64,000 nucleotides of DNA, from assembly GCA_963663145.1 (NCBI GenBank), contig OY760134.1, forward strand, positions 310,001-374,000. The letters run 5' to 3'. Made by a program: the position numbers and the translations under genes. The stretch's first letter is position 1, and each line of letters opens with the position of its first letter. Under the pieces are notes generated by a model, which saw only the letters and a program-made list of their open reading frames with translations, had not been told where the DNA came from and made no database searches. This DNA comes from Azotimanducus sp963663145. Lineage in GTDB: Bacteria > Pseudomonadota > Gammaproteobacteria > Pseudomonadales > Azotimanducaceae. Positions 49,454 through 59,578 of the stretch are shown here, one piece after another.

Positions 49454-52447
49454 TCAATTGCCCCCAATCGACATCTGAAAGCTCAGATTAAACACGCGCC
49501 CATAGAGAGGCGAAGCATCAGGACTCGATTGCGGAACCTGTTCTCCAAAGACGTACACCTTGGTTTCACCAAAGTCGTCTGTGAGGTTATTCACCGTGAA
49601 CACAACCCGTCCGCCATCAAGAAACGCCGGGCTCGGCAGGAACCCGCCAGCACCAAATTGATAGCTGAGGGTCAGATCCAAGAGTTGCGGCGGTGTGTAT
49701 TCGTTGGACACGCTCGCAAGCGTCCTGGTGGTCTCATCCGTCGTCAGGATATCCAAGCTCACTTGAAGCCCTCGATGGTTCCAGAAAAATTGTGCGTTGG
49801 TGCTTGAGCGCGGAATCACGCCGACAGCGGTTGTCCCATCCGCATGCGACAACACATTCACTGGATCGCCACCTGCCAATGGGTCTACGAGAAATTCATA
49901 CTCGGTGGTCCTCGAATGCCACAGATGAACGCCAAACCGGCCCACCTGCGTGCCGCGTTCGTAAAACAACTCGTAATCCGCGCCTTTTCGATCAATTGAA
50001 GAAACATTGATCCAGCGACGCTCTTGAACGTAGAGATCCTCTTCGGGGATGTAGATGGTGTCGCTTGGCAAGTTGTTCGGGTCGATGAAGAAGTTCTCCA
50101 AACGATTGATTCGGTCCTTGTATTCGGTCTCGCTCCAAGTGGCCTTGAACCCGAGTCCCGGTAGGAATCTTGGTGTCAGTTCAAAGCCCCAACTCAGGGT
50201 GTCTGCGGTTTCAGGTTTCAAATCCGCGTTACCGCCCTCGATGACACGAATTTGGCGCTGCTGCAGGCTGCCGTCCGGGAGCTGCAGAAATATTCCGCGG
50301 AAAGGCTGACTCGGCCCTATGCCCGTTGCAACAATCACCTGATTCAATTGTGGTGCGACAAAAGCAGTCTGCTTGTTGATACGCAGCCGTAGGTCCGAAA
50401 TTGGCGTAAAGTTCATGCCAACCCCATAGGTGAATTCTTTGCCGGCATCGCTCAATTCCTCGGCGGCCATGGGCCCGCCATCGGCCAGATTGAACACCAC
50501 CGAAGGCTCATCATAAGAATCCCAGCGCCCGGAGAGGCTCAAAGAAAGCCCTTGCAATCCGGGGCGACCGTTTGCGGCGCCGATTACAGGAACCAGCGAT
50601 TCGAAAAAGAGGGCCTGATTTGACCTTTCCGCATCCGTATCAAAATTATCCACTTGCCCAGTCGGGGAGTCGAAGTTCACAGCTTGAAACTCAGTCGCGG
50701 AATTCAGCACCAATTCTTCGTAGGAATAGCCAGCAAGCAGGCGCACCTCTCCCCCAGGCAGTGAGAGTACTTGGCCGCGAACCAATGCTTCGAATCGAGT
50801 CTGCTCATTGGTGCTCGATGCCGTCAAAGTGTTGAGATAGGGTGTGAGGTCGCCGAACGGATTGATCGCTGGGGGAGACGGAATCGCGCACCTCGAGGGA
50901 ATCGGGAAGCCGAAGGACATACCCGGCGGGCTGTAAGTGCCGCCCCGCGCCGAACAGTCTGCTTCGGTTAAGCCTTGCACGGTTTGCGTGCGAAAAGCCA
51001 ACCCCGGCCTCAGCGCTTGGCGATTGACCAGGTTCATATTCAAAGTATCCGACTCCCTCGTTACGCGACCGAAGCCGGTTTCCCATTCCCACCCGGTGTC
51101 TCCCAAAGCGCCTTGAAGGTCTATCCCGATATCCAGACTTTCGGTCTCTGTCTCCAATCTGGGCTGCGGCAAATCCCGACGCTGACCCCGAATGTGGACA
51201 TTTCCTCCGAAGGGGTTATATGGATTCGCGCTGCCAAAGGTTTCCCCTGTAAGGGACACATAGCCGCGCTCATAGAGCGTGTCGCGATTTTCGTATCGAA
51301 TCCTCAGCTCGGCACTCACATTCGCGCCGAAATCCTGTTCGACATTGAGTGTAAGCGTATCGCGCACCGATTCGGGAAGCACGCTGAAGCCGGCTTGGGT
51401 CTCAGGCCCCCAGTTCGGAATTTGAAATTCAGTAATCTCGTCGACACTGGAATTCTCACTGAATCCATCAGGAAGGATCGCATAACGTTCTTCTGTTGCT
51501 AACGCTCTCTCGTCAGGTGGAAGCGCAAAAAACTCGGCGCGAGTGAGCACATCTCCGTCCACTCTCCAGAGGATGGGAAGGGCACTCCCATCCGAAAGAC
51601 AACAGAGCCGAACGTCATATCGCGGCCCTGAGAACATGGATTGCTGGAAGAGCGTGACATCTCGGTCGGCCGCGTCCATACCCGAATGATCTGTGCGTTG
51701 CGCGCTGGCACGAATGCGCGTGTCTTCCCCCAGCGAAAAACCGCCCGAGACAGACCCCTGAATCTCGTCGAACCCTTCCTCGCTGGGCCAATTGTAATTG
51801 AGGCTCAATTCAAGGCCCTGATAATCCTTGCGCGTGATGATGTTAATGACGCCCCCGACGGCATCAGAGCCATAGATTGCAGAGGCTCCGTCGAGAAGCA
51901 CTTCGATCCGCTCTACCAGCGCCAGCGGAATCTGAGACACATCGCTGACGCCGCCGAGAAGTCCGCTGTGGCCTATGCGCTTGCCGTCAATCAAGACAAG
52001 CGTTGATTCGCTTCCCAGTCCGCGCAAATTCACGGTCGAAGCACCGGCAAAGTTGGTGGCAGTATTCAGGCCGCTTCCAAATCTCTCTTGCGTTGGGTTG
52101 GAATTCTGCGGCAACTGCCGGAGCACGCGTTCCAGCGTGACTTCACCGGTCGAACGAATGAAGTCTTCATCCAAGACGATGAGATTTCCCGCAATCTCTC
52201 CAGGGGTTCTTTGCAGGCGAGACCCAGTGACCACGACTTCCTCGATTTCCGTTTGAGGAACGACAGGCGCCGCTTCGAGTTCAGTCGCTTCGATTGTCTG
52301 CTCCTGCGTCTCGTCTTCATCGGCCTCCTCCGCTTCTTGGGAGATGGCGGCGCTCGGCAGCGCCAAAGCGCAAACAGCGAACGAGAGTAGAATTACCTCA
52401 CGCAGACTAGGCAAGCGCTCGGCGAGCAAGTGATTCCGTATGAACAT
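49454..52447 (-). CDS. TonB-dependent receptor, large
   Basis: 997-residue outer membrane transporter. The signal peptide (to about residue 35, AISQ) is followed by an acidic linker (EAEEADEDETQEQTIEATELEAAP, shown only as Glu-rich), TonB-box-like EIEEVVVTGSRLQR, and a plug with NLRGLGSESTLVLIDGKRI and VERIEVLLDGASAIYGSDAVGGVINIITRK. This plug type (GLGxxxTLVLIDGKR) is the one of receptors for carbohydrates, peptides or other nutrients rather than siderophores. The ribosome site GAGGGG precedes ATG 52447. Operon with a TlpA-like protein. Confidence 0.87.
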   Translation of the reverse strand: MFIRNHLLAERLPSLREVILLSFAVCALALPSAAISQEAEEADEDETQEQTIEATELEAAPVVPQTEIEEVVVTGSRLQRTPGEIAGNLIVLDEDFIRSTGEVTLERVLRQLPQNSNPTQERFGSGLNTATNFAGASTVNLRGLGSESTLVLIDGKRIGHSGLLGGVSDVSQIPLALVERIEVLLDGASAIYGSDAVGGVINIITRKDYQGLELSLNYNWPSEEGFDEIQGSVSGGFSLGEDTRIRASAQRTDHSGMDAADRDVTLFQQSMFSGPRYDVRLCCLSDGSALPILWRVDGDVLTRAEFFALPPDERALATEERYAILPDGFSENSSVDEITEFQIPNWGPETQAGFSVLPESVRDTLTLNVEQDFGANVSAELRIRYENRDTLYERGYVSLTGETFGSANPYNPFGGNVHIRGQRRDLPQPRLETETESLDIGIDLQGALGDTGWEWETGFGRVTRESDTLNMNLVNRQALRPGLAFRTQTVQGLTEADCSARGGTYSPPGMSFGFPIPSRCAIPSPPAINPFGDLTPYLNTLTASSTNEQTRFEALVRGQVLSLPGGEVRLLAGYSYEELVLNSATEFQAVNFDSPTGQVDNFDTDAERSNQALFFESLVPVIGAANGRPGLQGLSLSLSGRWDSYDEPSVVFNLADGGPMAAEELSDAGKEFTYGVGMNFTPISDLRLRINKQTAFVAPQLNQVIVATGIGPSQPFRGIFLQLPDGSLQQRQIRVIEGGNADLKPETADTLSWGFELTPRFLPGLGFKATWSETEYKDRINRLENFFIDPNNLPSDTIYIPEEDLYVQERRWINVSSIDRKGADYELFYERGTQVGRFGVHLWHSRTTEYEFLVDPLAGGDPVNVLSHADGTTAVGVIPRSSTNAQFFWNHRGLQVSLDILTTDETTRTLASVSNEYTPPQLLDLTLSYQFGAGGFLPSPAFLDGGRVVFTVNNLTDDFGETKVYVFGEQVPQSSPDASPLYGRVFNLSFQMSIGGN

Positions 52448-52484
52448 CAGTATATTCCCCTCTGGATGTCATATAGTTGAACGG

Positions 52485-52490
52485 ATTATA
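52485..52490 (-). promoter_or_regulatory. -10 box for the TonB receptor operon
   Basis: A perfect TATAAT on the minus strand, within TATATAAT, lies 38 bp before the receptor ATG in the divergent gap 52448-52681. No good -35 is seen at the right distance, so an activator may be needed. Confidence 0.45.
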
Positions 52491-52681
52491 TACCCTATGG
52501 GTGCAAGCAAGCCGCATGTTGTTTCTTGTCCTAGGCACGAAACGACCAAGCGTGAGGCGTTGACCTGTTTACCTTTCATTGGACGATGAAAGTGCCGACC
52601 GCCAATACGTCTCTACAGAGGTGCCAATCCCTTGAATCAACGTCGGCGACCCCAAGGCTTGGGACATCCCACAGTTCCGAC

Positions 52682-54388
52682 ATGGCGCGAAGGGGCATTC
52701 TTTCGCTGGTCTGCTTCGCTTCAATGCTTGGTTGTGGCGGCGGTGGCGGCGGAACCGCCGATAACCCGCCACCGGCGACACACCCGACCACGCCTCCCCC
52801 TCCGCCAACCCCCCAATCGCTAGGTTTTACCGATGTCACGGCAGACTCCGGTATAGGCTTTGCGGTTGGATACGACTTCCCCCTCAGTAATATCGAAGTT
52901 GAATACGTGGCGCCGAGCGGTGTAGCGGCCGGCGACTATGACGACGACGGGCTCATCGACTTGGTTGTGGTTCGCGGTGACGCGGGTGCCAATCTCCTCT
53001 ATCGAAATCTCGACGGGCTTCGCTTTCAGGAGGTCGCCAGCCAAGCCGGAATCGCTTGGAGCCCAGCGCCGGGAGGGATATCCCGGTCCGCCTCGGCCGG
53101 GCTTGCCGACCTCGACGGCGACGGGGACTTGGACCTCTTCCTGCCCGGTATGGGTCATGATCCTTCGGTCCTCTACCGCAACAACGGCGACGGCACCTTT
53201 TCCGATGTCACCCCCGGCTCGGGCCTTGATCTCATAGAATCCGAGTTCAACATCTCGCCAGCCTTCGGAGATTACGATCTTGACGGGGACCTCGACATGT
53301 TGCTGGCGCACTGGGGCACGCGAATCGACCGGTCCAACCCATCCATTGAATCCGAGCACCTCTGGCGCAACGATACGGATGCAGTCGGCATGCTGTTCAC
53401 GCCCGTCACGATTGAATCAGGTCTGGCACCTTCGATTGTCGCTCCGGATGATCCCTTAATCTCGCTAGATAGCGACGATTACAGCTTCGCGCCCAGCTTT
53501 GCGCGCATCAACGAGGACAGGTATCCGGACCTACTGATGGTTGCCGACTTCAATCACACCCAAGTGTTTCGCAACCAGCTTGATGGGAGCTTTCGCAATG
53601 TCACCGATTACGATGTCATGATCGATGGCAACGGCATGGGCTCGGCGCTCGGTGACTATGACGGCGACGGGGATCTCGATTGGTTCGTGAGCAGCATTCT
53701 CGCGACAGGCTCCGATGTGCCGGACCATATCTCGTCGATCGGCAACCGGCTGTACCGCAACGAAGGCGGCCGATTCTCGGATGTCACGGAGCTTGCGGGC
53801 GTGGCGGATGGCGGCTGGGGATGGGGCAGTTGCTTCATGGATTTTGAAAACGACGGAGACTTGGACATCTATCACACAAATGGCTGGTCAGGAGCCGACG
53901 AAATCGGCGCATTCTCGAACGATACGAGTCGCGCCTTTGTCTCTGATGGTGAGGGCAGCTTCGCGGAAAAGGCGAGCGAACTCGGGCTCGACGACACCTA
54001 CAATGGCCGCGGCGTGGTGTGCGCGGACTTCGACAACGATGGAGACGTGGATATCTTGCAGCTTCACACTAGCACCGAGGCTTCCGCTACGCTGTGGCGA
54101 AATGACAGCCAGGGGAACAAGTATCTGTCCGTGAAATTGCGCGGCGAGGTACCCAACACAGCGGCGGTGGGCGCGCGCATTCGAATACGTGCGGGCGGGA
54201 AGGATCAGATGCGCGAAATAGTGCTCGGCAGCAATTATCTCTCTCACAACCCAACCAATCAGTATTTCGGCTTGGGCAACTCAGAGCGCATAGAGACGCT
54301 GACGGTAGAATGGCCTGATGGTAGCGAAACGCTCATGCAGGATCTGGAAGTGAACCAGCGACTGACGATTAGCCATCCGCGCAGGTAG
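52682..54388 (+). CDS. FG-GAP/VCBS repeat lipoprotein with ASPIC/UnbV domain
   Basis: 568 residues from ATG 52682, which gives a lipoprotein signal with lipobox MLGC; an in-frame ATG at 52586 would bury it. A Gly run and Pro/Thr linker come first, then calcium-binding-type repeats DYDDDGLIDLVVV, DLDGDGDLDLFLP, DYDLDGDLDMLL, DYDGDGDLDWFVS, DFENDGDLDIYH and DFDNDGDVDILQ that form a beta propeller. The end is the UnbV domain (VGARIRIRAGG, LGSNYLSHNPTNQYFGLG, VEWPDGSE). Surface or outer membrane anchored; function of UnbV proteins is poorly known. Followed 69 bp later by a TlpA-like gene. Confidence 0.85.
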   Translation: MARRGILSLVCFASMLGCGGGGGGTADNPPPATHPTTPPPPPTPQSLGFTDVTADSGIGFAVGYDFPLSNIEVEYVAPSGVAAGDYDDDGLIDLVVVRGDAGANLLYRNLDGLRFQEVASQAGIAWSPAPGGISRSASAGLADLDGDGDLDLFLPGMGHDPSVLYRNNGDGTFSDVTPGSGLDLIESEFNISPAFGDYDLDGDLDMLLAHWGTRIDRSNPSIESEHLWRNDTDAVGMLFTPVTIESGLAPSIVAPDDPLISLDSDDYSFAPSFARINEDRYPDLLMVADFNHTQVFRNQLDGSFRNVTDYDVMIDGNGMGSALGDYDGDGDLDWFVSSILATGSDVPDHISSIGNRLYRNEGGRFSDVTELAGVADGGWGWGSCFMDFENDGDLDIYHTNGWSGADEIGAFSNDTSRAFVSDGEGSFAEKASELGLDDTYNGRGVVCADFDNDGDVDILQLHTSTEASATLWRNDSQGNKYLSVKLRGEVPNTAAVGARIRIRAGGKDQMREIVLGSNYLSHNPTNQYFGLGNSERIETLTVEWPDGSETLMQDLEVNQRLTISHPRR

Positions 54389-54457
54389 GGGTATGCCCTG
54401 ATTAAATCCAAGCAACGCAGTAGGCGAATCCGAGACTAAACCGAGAACAATAGAATA

Positions 54458-55636
54458 ATGTCGAAGCCCGCTTCACCCCAATTTGCGCCGATTGTGCTCG
54501 CATTGATGACACTTTTGGTGCCGCTTTGCCCGCACGCCAATGCGGTTTTCCCCCAGTACGTGATCGTTGGAGACTTGAGTGACCTCTTGCAATCAGGTGA
54601 AGCGGTCCTGACCCGTTCAACGGCGGTGCTCGGAGCTTCCGAAGACCTGGCCCGCGTGCCGATCGCAGACGGTTTGTTCGAGATTCGCGGCGACTTTAGC
54701 CACGGCGGACGCGTGAATCTCGGCATTTACGACCAAGAAGACGAATTCAAAGCCTCCGCACAGTTCATCCTCGAACCCGCGCAAATCCAAGTGTCATATG
54801 TGGGCGGCGTCTCCGCGCTTCAGGTTCGTGGCGGCCCGTATCACCAGCGGGTGGTCGAAAGCTGGGAGCAGAGCGAGACATACCTTGAAGCAAAGGAAGC
54901 CTATGCGGAGGTCATGGATGCCAAGAAGGACTTCAAGCAAGGCGACGAAGGCTTTCAGGAACTCATGGATCTAGCTTGGGAAAGATACGAGGCTCTGAAC
55001 GAAATCAGGCGCGAAGCCCTGCTGCGTATCGCCGAATCGGGGGACGACCCGCTCGCGAGCCTCTATGCCGTCGAACTCGGCGCTCTAGGCGGCGCGGAGG
55101 CCGTCACGCGGCTTGATGAATTGCGCCTTGTCCTTGGGGACCATCCCACGCTCATTGCCACGCGCAGCCGCAAGGCCAAGGGCCTTGAAATGCGCGACGC
55201 TTACGAGGCGATGGGAGAAGGTTCGCAGGTTGAGGATTTCTCCAGTGTTGGACTTGATGGTCAGCTCTATTCCCTACAGGATGCGCTCGATTCGAACCAG
55301 TACGTGCTGGTCGAATTCTGGGCCTCCTGGTGCGGACCCTGTCGGGCAACGAACCCGGAACTCATCCTCAGCTACGAAACTTACGGCGAACAAGGCTTTG
55401 AAGTGTTCGCCTTCTCGTTGGACGATGACCGTGAAGACTGGGAGCTGGCTTCGATAGAGGATGAGATCCCTTGGATCAATACCAGCGACCTCAAGGCCTA
55501 CGACAGTGAAGTGCCAACCCAGTTCGGCGTGCTCGCCATCCCCATGAACTATCTTGTGGATAGCGAGGGCGTGGTGGTTGCCAAAAACCTTCGCGGCGAA
55601 ACGCTCGATGAGAAGCTGATCGAGCTGTTCGAGTAG
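54458..55636 (+). CDS. TlpA-like exported thioredoxin-fold protein (paralogue 2)
   Basis: 392 residues with signal peptide ending HANA. Same layout as paralogue 1: N-terminal beta domain (VIVGDLSDLLQSGEAVL), central helices (about 125-240), C-terminal thioredoxin domain with WASWCGPCRATNPELIL (WCGPC 291-295), then DDDREDWELASIEDEIPW and a cis-Pro region AIPMNYLVD, ending LDEKLIELFE. It differs from paralogue 1 (VPKNYLVD, LDEKLDELLD) by moderate divergence. Same strand as the UnbV lipoprotein, likely one operon. Confidence 0.8.
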   Translation: MSKPASPQFAPIVLALMTLLVPLCPHANAVFPQYVIVGDLSDLLQSGEAVLTRSTAVLGASEDLARVPIADGLFEIRGDFSHGGRVNLGIYDQEDEFKASAQFILEPAQIQVSYVGGVSALQVRGGPYHQRVVESWEQSETYLEAKEAYAEVMDAKKDFKQGDEGFQELMDLAWERYEALNEIRREALLRIAESGDDPLASLYAVELGALGGAEAVTRLDELRLVLGDHPTLIATRSRKAKGLEMRDAYEAMGEGSQVEDFSSVGLDGQLYSLQDALDSNQYVLVEFWASWCGPCRATNPELILSYETYGEQGFEVFAFSLDDDREDWELASIEDEIPWINTSDLKAYDSEVPTQFGVLAIPMNYLVDSEGVVVAKNLRGETLDEKLIELFE

Positions 55637-56026
55637 TTCCTTTGGAACGAGGGTTCGGTTGAGTTGGAGTGTCTATGCCGCCGAAGGCCAAGAGAGAAAA
55701 TGCCTTCGGGCTGACGCAGGCAGTCGCATCGTCGGCCAGTCGTATGAATAATTCCGACGACTTTTCGAGGCTGCAATATGAACGTCATAGGCAAAACAAT
55801 CACCGCTTCCGTCACCCCTCCCCAAGAGAATAGGGGGGTCTATCTATCTTGTGCAAAGCATGGCGCACACAGCAGGAGCGATAGAGAGATGCGCGCAGCC
55901 AAGCCATGAACTTGCCCGGCCCCAAGAAAATTCGAAGATTTCGAACTGATGGTCAACTTCCGATTCTTCACCGCTCATGATCATTCCGGTGTGAACTCTT
56001 CGGTGCGCGTCCCCTTGCGCGCCGAT
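55637..56026. other. 390-bp intergenic region, no gene seen
   Basis: Between the TlpA-like gene and the leftward coiled-coil gene. A CCCC / GGGG stem at about 55815-55840 could act as a weak terminator. No open frame with family similarity and no tRNA or known RNA motif was found. Confidence 0.5.
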
Positions 56027-56371
56027 TCACTCCAAGAAGCGCAGCAGAAAGGGGATTAGCACGGTCATCAATGAGACGGATATCGCCGTGAGCACCGCAA
56101 TAGTCCAGCGCCAATTACGTTCAATCTTCGCGTCGAGAATTTCAAATTTGTTTTCGAGCTTGTTGTCGAGCTTGTCAAATTGAGCACGAGTCTTCTCGTG
56201 CTCGCGCTGGTTTTCGCGACGTGTTTCTTTCAGCACTTTATCAATGTGCTTGTTCTGATCCGAGAAAAGTCTCCCCATCAGTTCAATCAGCGCAGCCGAT
56301 TGATCCGCATCAAACCCTCCCTTGCCGAGCTTGTCGACCATGCTTGGATAGTCTTGCAGTTGTACGGTCAT
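56027..56371 (-). CDS. Coiled-coil protein with C-terminal membrane anchor
   Basis: 114 residues from ATG 56371. The middle (about 38-80) is a charged coiled coil (KVLKETRRENQREHEKTRAQ) and the end is one membrane segment (WTIAVLTAISVSLMTVLIPFLL). The layout resembles DUF1640/CCDC90-type proteins but I cannot assign it firmly. It stands alone and is divergent from the permease after about 235 bp. A start at 56404 is possible. Confidence 0.6.
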   Translation of the reverse strand: MTVQLQDYPSMVDKLGKGGFDADQSAALIELMGRLFSDQNKHIDKVLKETRRENQREHEKTRAQFDKLDNKLENKFEILDAKIERNWRWTIAVLTAISVSLMTVLIPFLLRFLE

Positions 56372-56607
56372 GAGTATACGCCCCCAGAGGCTCAAATCGA
56401 GCAAAGATCGTGCGCTTGTCCGCCGCTCGCGAATAGCGGAAATCGCCCATAATTGATGTGGGATATTTGCCCGACAATCAAGATGGCGCGGAACGGGCAG
56501 GGATTCGATTGTTCGTCATTTGTTCCGTAAGAGGAGCGAGTGATGCTTCGCGAAACGATCTTTACGCGCACACCTAAAATAGTGGCTATGTACAGAGTCA
56601 TTCGCAG

Positions 56608-57906
56608 ATGAAGTTCAGTCCGCACACAGCCATCGCGGTCGTGATTGCGAACATGATCGGGGCGGGGGTGTTTACCAGCCTTGGGTTTCAACTGGTTGAT
56701 TTCCGCTCCGGATTCGTGATTCTCATGCTTTGGGTGGTGGGCGGTGTCACTGCCCTTTGCGGTGCGCTCAGCTACGCTGAACTCGGTGCGGCGTTGCCGA
56801 GATCTGGTGGCGAATACAATTTTCTTTCGCGCATCTATCATCCTGGCGTCGGTTTCGCAGCCGGATGGATATCGGCCACCATCGGCTTCGCGGCCCCCAC
56901 CGCGCTGGTGGCCTTGACCTTTGGCGTGTATCTCGAAGCGGTTTTTTCGTCGCTTGATCGTCACTGGCTCGCCTTTGGGATCATCCTTATACTCACGCTT
57001 GCGCATAGCGCGACGCGCAAGCTGAGCGGGCAGACGCAACGCTGGTTCACGTCCATCAAAATTCTTCTTATCCTCGCCTTCTGCGCGGCTGGCTGGCTCT
57101 TGGCTCCGGAGCTGCAAGCACCCGGCTTCCTTCCGAACGAAGGCGACTTCGCTCTCATCACCAGTGGTGCCTTCGCCGTGGCGCTCATCTATGTCAACTA
57201 CGCCTACACCGGCTGGAACGCCGCCACCTACCTGACGGGAGAACTTGAGGATCCGCAGCGCAGTCTCTCGCGGGTGCTGATCCTCGGCACCCTGGCCGTG
57301 ACCTTGCTCTACCTGCTCTTGAACATCACATTTCTTCTGCTTGCCCCAATACAAGCCTTGGCCGGACAGGAAGAAATTGGTCACATAGCTGCGAGCCACG
57401 CATTCGGGGCGGCTGGTGGAGACATCATGGGGATCATTCTCGCGCTGTTGTTCATTTCCACCGCGAGTGCCATGATCATGGCGGGGCCGCGCACGCTTCA
57501 ATGTGTTGGGCAGGACTTTCCTCTTTTCGGGATTCTATCCAAGACCAATCAGCATGGCGTACCCAATATCGCCATCTACGTGCTAGGTGTTCTGTCCCTC
57601 ATCTTCGTGATCAGCGCAACGCTCGAACAAGTCCTTGTATTTGGAGGATTCACGCTCGGCATTTCCAGCTTTCTCTCGGTCTTGGGCGTATTCGTCCTCA
57701 GGGTCAGGGAACCCGCACTCGACCGTCCATATCGAATCCCTTGGTACCCCCTTCCTCCGCTGGTGTTCCTGCTTGTCACCGGATGGACACTGGTCTACAT
57801 CGCGATTGAACGGCCCGCGGAAGCTCTTTGGAGCATGGCGATTCTCGCCGCAGGGGTGGTCATGTACCTTGCGAACCTTCTTGCGGGCAAGCTCGCGGCG
57901 CGCTGA
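56608..57906 (+). CDS. APC-family amino acid permease
   Basis: 432-residue inner membrane transporter with about 12 segments. The APC opening is AVVIANMIGAGVFTSLGF (about 9-26), with the unwound helix 1 motif GAGVF, then SYAELGAALPRSGGEYNFLSRIYHP and, in helix 6, VNYAYTGWNAATYLTGELEDPQRS. These match LAT-like members for neutral amino acids. No start leader is needed. Substrate not determined. Confidence 0.85.
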   Translation: MKFSPHTAIAVVIANMIGAGVFTSLGFQLVDFRSGFVILMLWVVGGVTALCGALSYAELGAALPRSGGEYNFLSRIYHPGVGFAAGWISATIGFAAPTALVALTFGVYLEAVFSSLDRHWLAFGIILILTLAHSATRKLSGQTQRWFTSIKILLILAFCAAGWLLAPELQAPGFLPNEGDFALITSGAFAVALIYVNYAYTGWNAATYLTGELEDPQRSLSRVLILGTLAVTLLYLLLNITFLLLAPIQALAGQEEIGHIAASHAFGAAGGDIMGIILALLFISTASAMIMAGPRTLQCVGQDFPLFGILSKTNQHGVPNIAIYVLGVLSLIFVISATLEQVLVFGGFTLGISSFLSVLGVFVLRVREPALDRPYRIPWYPLPPLVFLLVTGWTLVYIAIERPAEALWSMAILAAGVVMYLANLLAGKLAAR

Positions 57907-58094
57907 GACGGCTCGGCCATCGCCGCCTTCAGATTATGCTCGGTATCACCAGCAGATCTCACTCTGGCCTCTGATCTCTGCTTCCGATACACACTGGCCC
58001 GTGCTCTTGCTGTAAACCTTGGCAAAAATTGTCCGATACGGACTCCGCAAAGCCTGTAACATTTCGCGGCTTATCTTGAGACTCGCATCCCCGC

Positions 58095-59537
58095 GTGACG
58101 CCAAGTCCTTCCGCAAGTACGCCTCGCCAAGAGTTGCGCCAATCCATGCGCGAACTGGGTGCCTTGCTGCGCCTGTCTTGGCCAATTGCGGTGACCCAAG
58201 TCACGCAAATGAGCATGGGCGTGATGGATACCGTCATGTCCAGCCGTTTAGGGCCCATCGAAGTGAGTGGCGTTCAGCTTGGCGGGGCGCTCTTCTGGCC
58301 GGCGCTTTTGCTGGTCTCGGGTGTCGCCATGGCCTTGACCCCCTCGGTTTCGCAACTCCGCGGTGCCGGGCGCACGGATTCGATTGCCGAAGTGGCGCGA
58401 CAGACCCTGTGGATCATGCTTGGCATGGGGCTATTGCTTGTCGCCTTCATGCGCAACGTCGAACCACTTTACTTGTATTTTGAAGTCGATCCACAAGCGG
58501 TGGAAGTCGCCACCTCCTATCTGCATGCGCTGAGTTTCGGGGTGGTGCAGTTCATGATGTACTTCTCGCTGCGCTATCTGTGCGACGGCATGTCGTGGAC
58601 CAAGCCAGCCATGCTGATCGCGCTTATTGCCGTCAGTCTGAAGCTGCCGCTCAACCTTCTGTTCATATACGGCGCCTTTGGTTTCCCTGGGATGGGGGGT
58701 GAAGGTTGCGGCTGGTCGAGCGCTCTGGTCATGACGGCGCAACTCATCGCCATGCTGGTGGTGGTGTCCAAGGGCCGCATCGCCCATCTCGGCGTGTTCA
58801 ACAGCTTCTCACGCCCGCGTTTCGGAGAAATGGCGCGAATATTCAAACTGGGTCTGCCGATCGGTGCCGGCATTTCGCTGGAGATCGCCGTTTTTTCAGT
58901 GACAACCATACTAGTGGCAAAGCTCGGCGTGCTGTCGCTCAATGCGCATGCCGTGGCCGCAAGCATTTCCGCTATCCTCTTCATGCTGCCGTTGGCTTTG
59001 GGTATGGGCGCGACCATTCGTGTCGGCTTCTTCGCCGGCGGCAGAGACTTTGTGAACATGCGACGTGCCATCCAAGTGGTGCTCATCGCCGCCATGGTCG
59101 TGGCGGTCGTACTGTTAAGCTCGCTCGCCGTATTGCGTTTTGAAGTGGCCAGCCTCTATACCGCCGTGCCCGAAGTCATCACGCTCGCGGCGAACCTACT
59201 CTTGATCGTCGCCCTCTATCAGCTTGTGGATGACGTTCAGGTCGTCGCCATCGGCGCATTGCGCGGCCTTAAGGATACGCGCACCCCCATGTTCGTTTCG
59301 CTGATTGCCTATTGGGTGATCGGCCTGCCGCTCGGCGTGCTCTTGGCCTTCGGCTACGAGGGCGCACCACTCTTCGGCATGGGCATCGATTGGCAAGTCT
59401 CTCTCGTCGGCAATGGTGTCATGGGCCTCTGGTGGGGACTTGTCGTCGGACTGGTGGTTGCATCGGCCGCATTGCTCGGGCGCGTACGCTATCTGATGAA
59501 GCGTCCCGAGAGAATCATCGCGCTGTCGCATACTTGA
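58095..59537 (+). CDS. NorM-like MATE efflux transporter
   Basis: 480 residues, 12 predicted segments in two bundles. SWPIAVTQVTQMSMGVMDTVMSSRLGP at the start and LKLGLPIGAGISLEIAVFSVTTILVAKLG in the second half (FKLGLPIG) are standard MATE motifs, and DDVQVVAIGALRGLKDTRTPM is near the end. NorM-type pumps export cationic drugs and dyes with Na+ or H+. Starts with GTG 58095. Gap 57907-58094 contains no supported gene. Confidence 0.88.
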   Translation: MTPSPSASTPRQELRQSMRELGALLRLSWPIAVTQVTQMSMGVMDTVMSSRLGPIEVSGVQLGGALFWPALLLVSGVAMALTPSVSQLRGAGRTDSIAEVARQTLWIMLGMGLLLVAFMRNVEPLYLYFEVDPQAVEVATSYLHALSFGVVQFMMYFSLRYLCDGMSWTKPAMLIALIAVSLKLPLNLLFIYGAFGFPGMGGEGCGWSSALVMTAQLIAMLVVVSKGRIAHLGVFNSFSRPRFGEMARIFKLGLPIGAGISLEIAVFSVTTILVAKLGVLSLNAHAVAASISAILFMLPLALGMGATIRVGFFAGGRDFVNMRRAIQVVLIAAMVVAVVLLSSLAVLRFEVASLYTAVPEVITLAANLLLIVALYQLVDDVQVVAIGALRGLKDTRTPMFVSLIAYWVIGLPLGVLLAFGYEGAPLFGMGIDWQVSLVGNGVMGLWWGLVVGLVVASAALLGRVRYLMKRPERIIALSHT

Positions 59538-59578
59538 GCGCTGGCAGGGGTGCCTTGTTGTAGGTCATTGGTCAGGCT

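Noticed and set aside
57946..58185. 79-aa minus-strand frame before and into the MATE gene
   Set aside because: Overlaps the start of a clear MATE gene and lacks any family signal.
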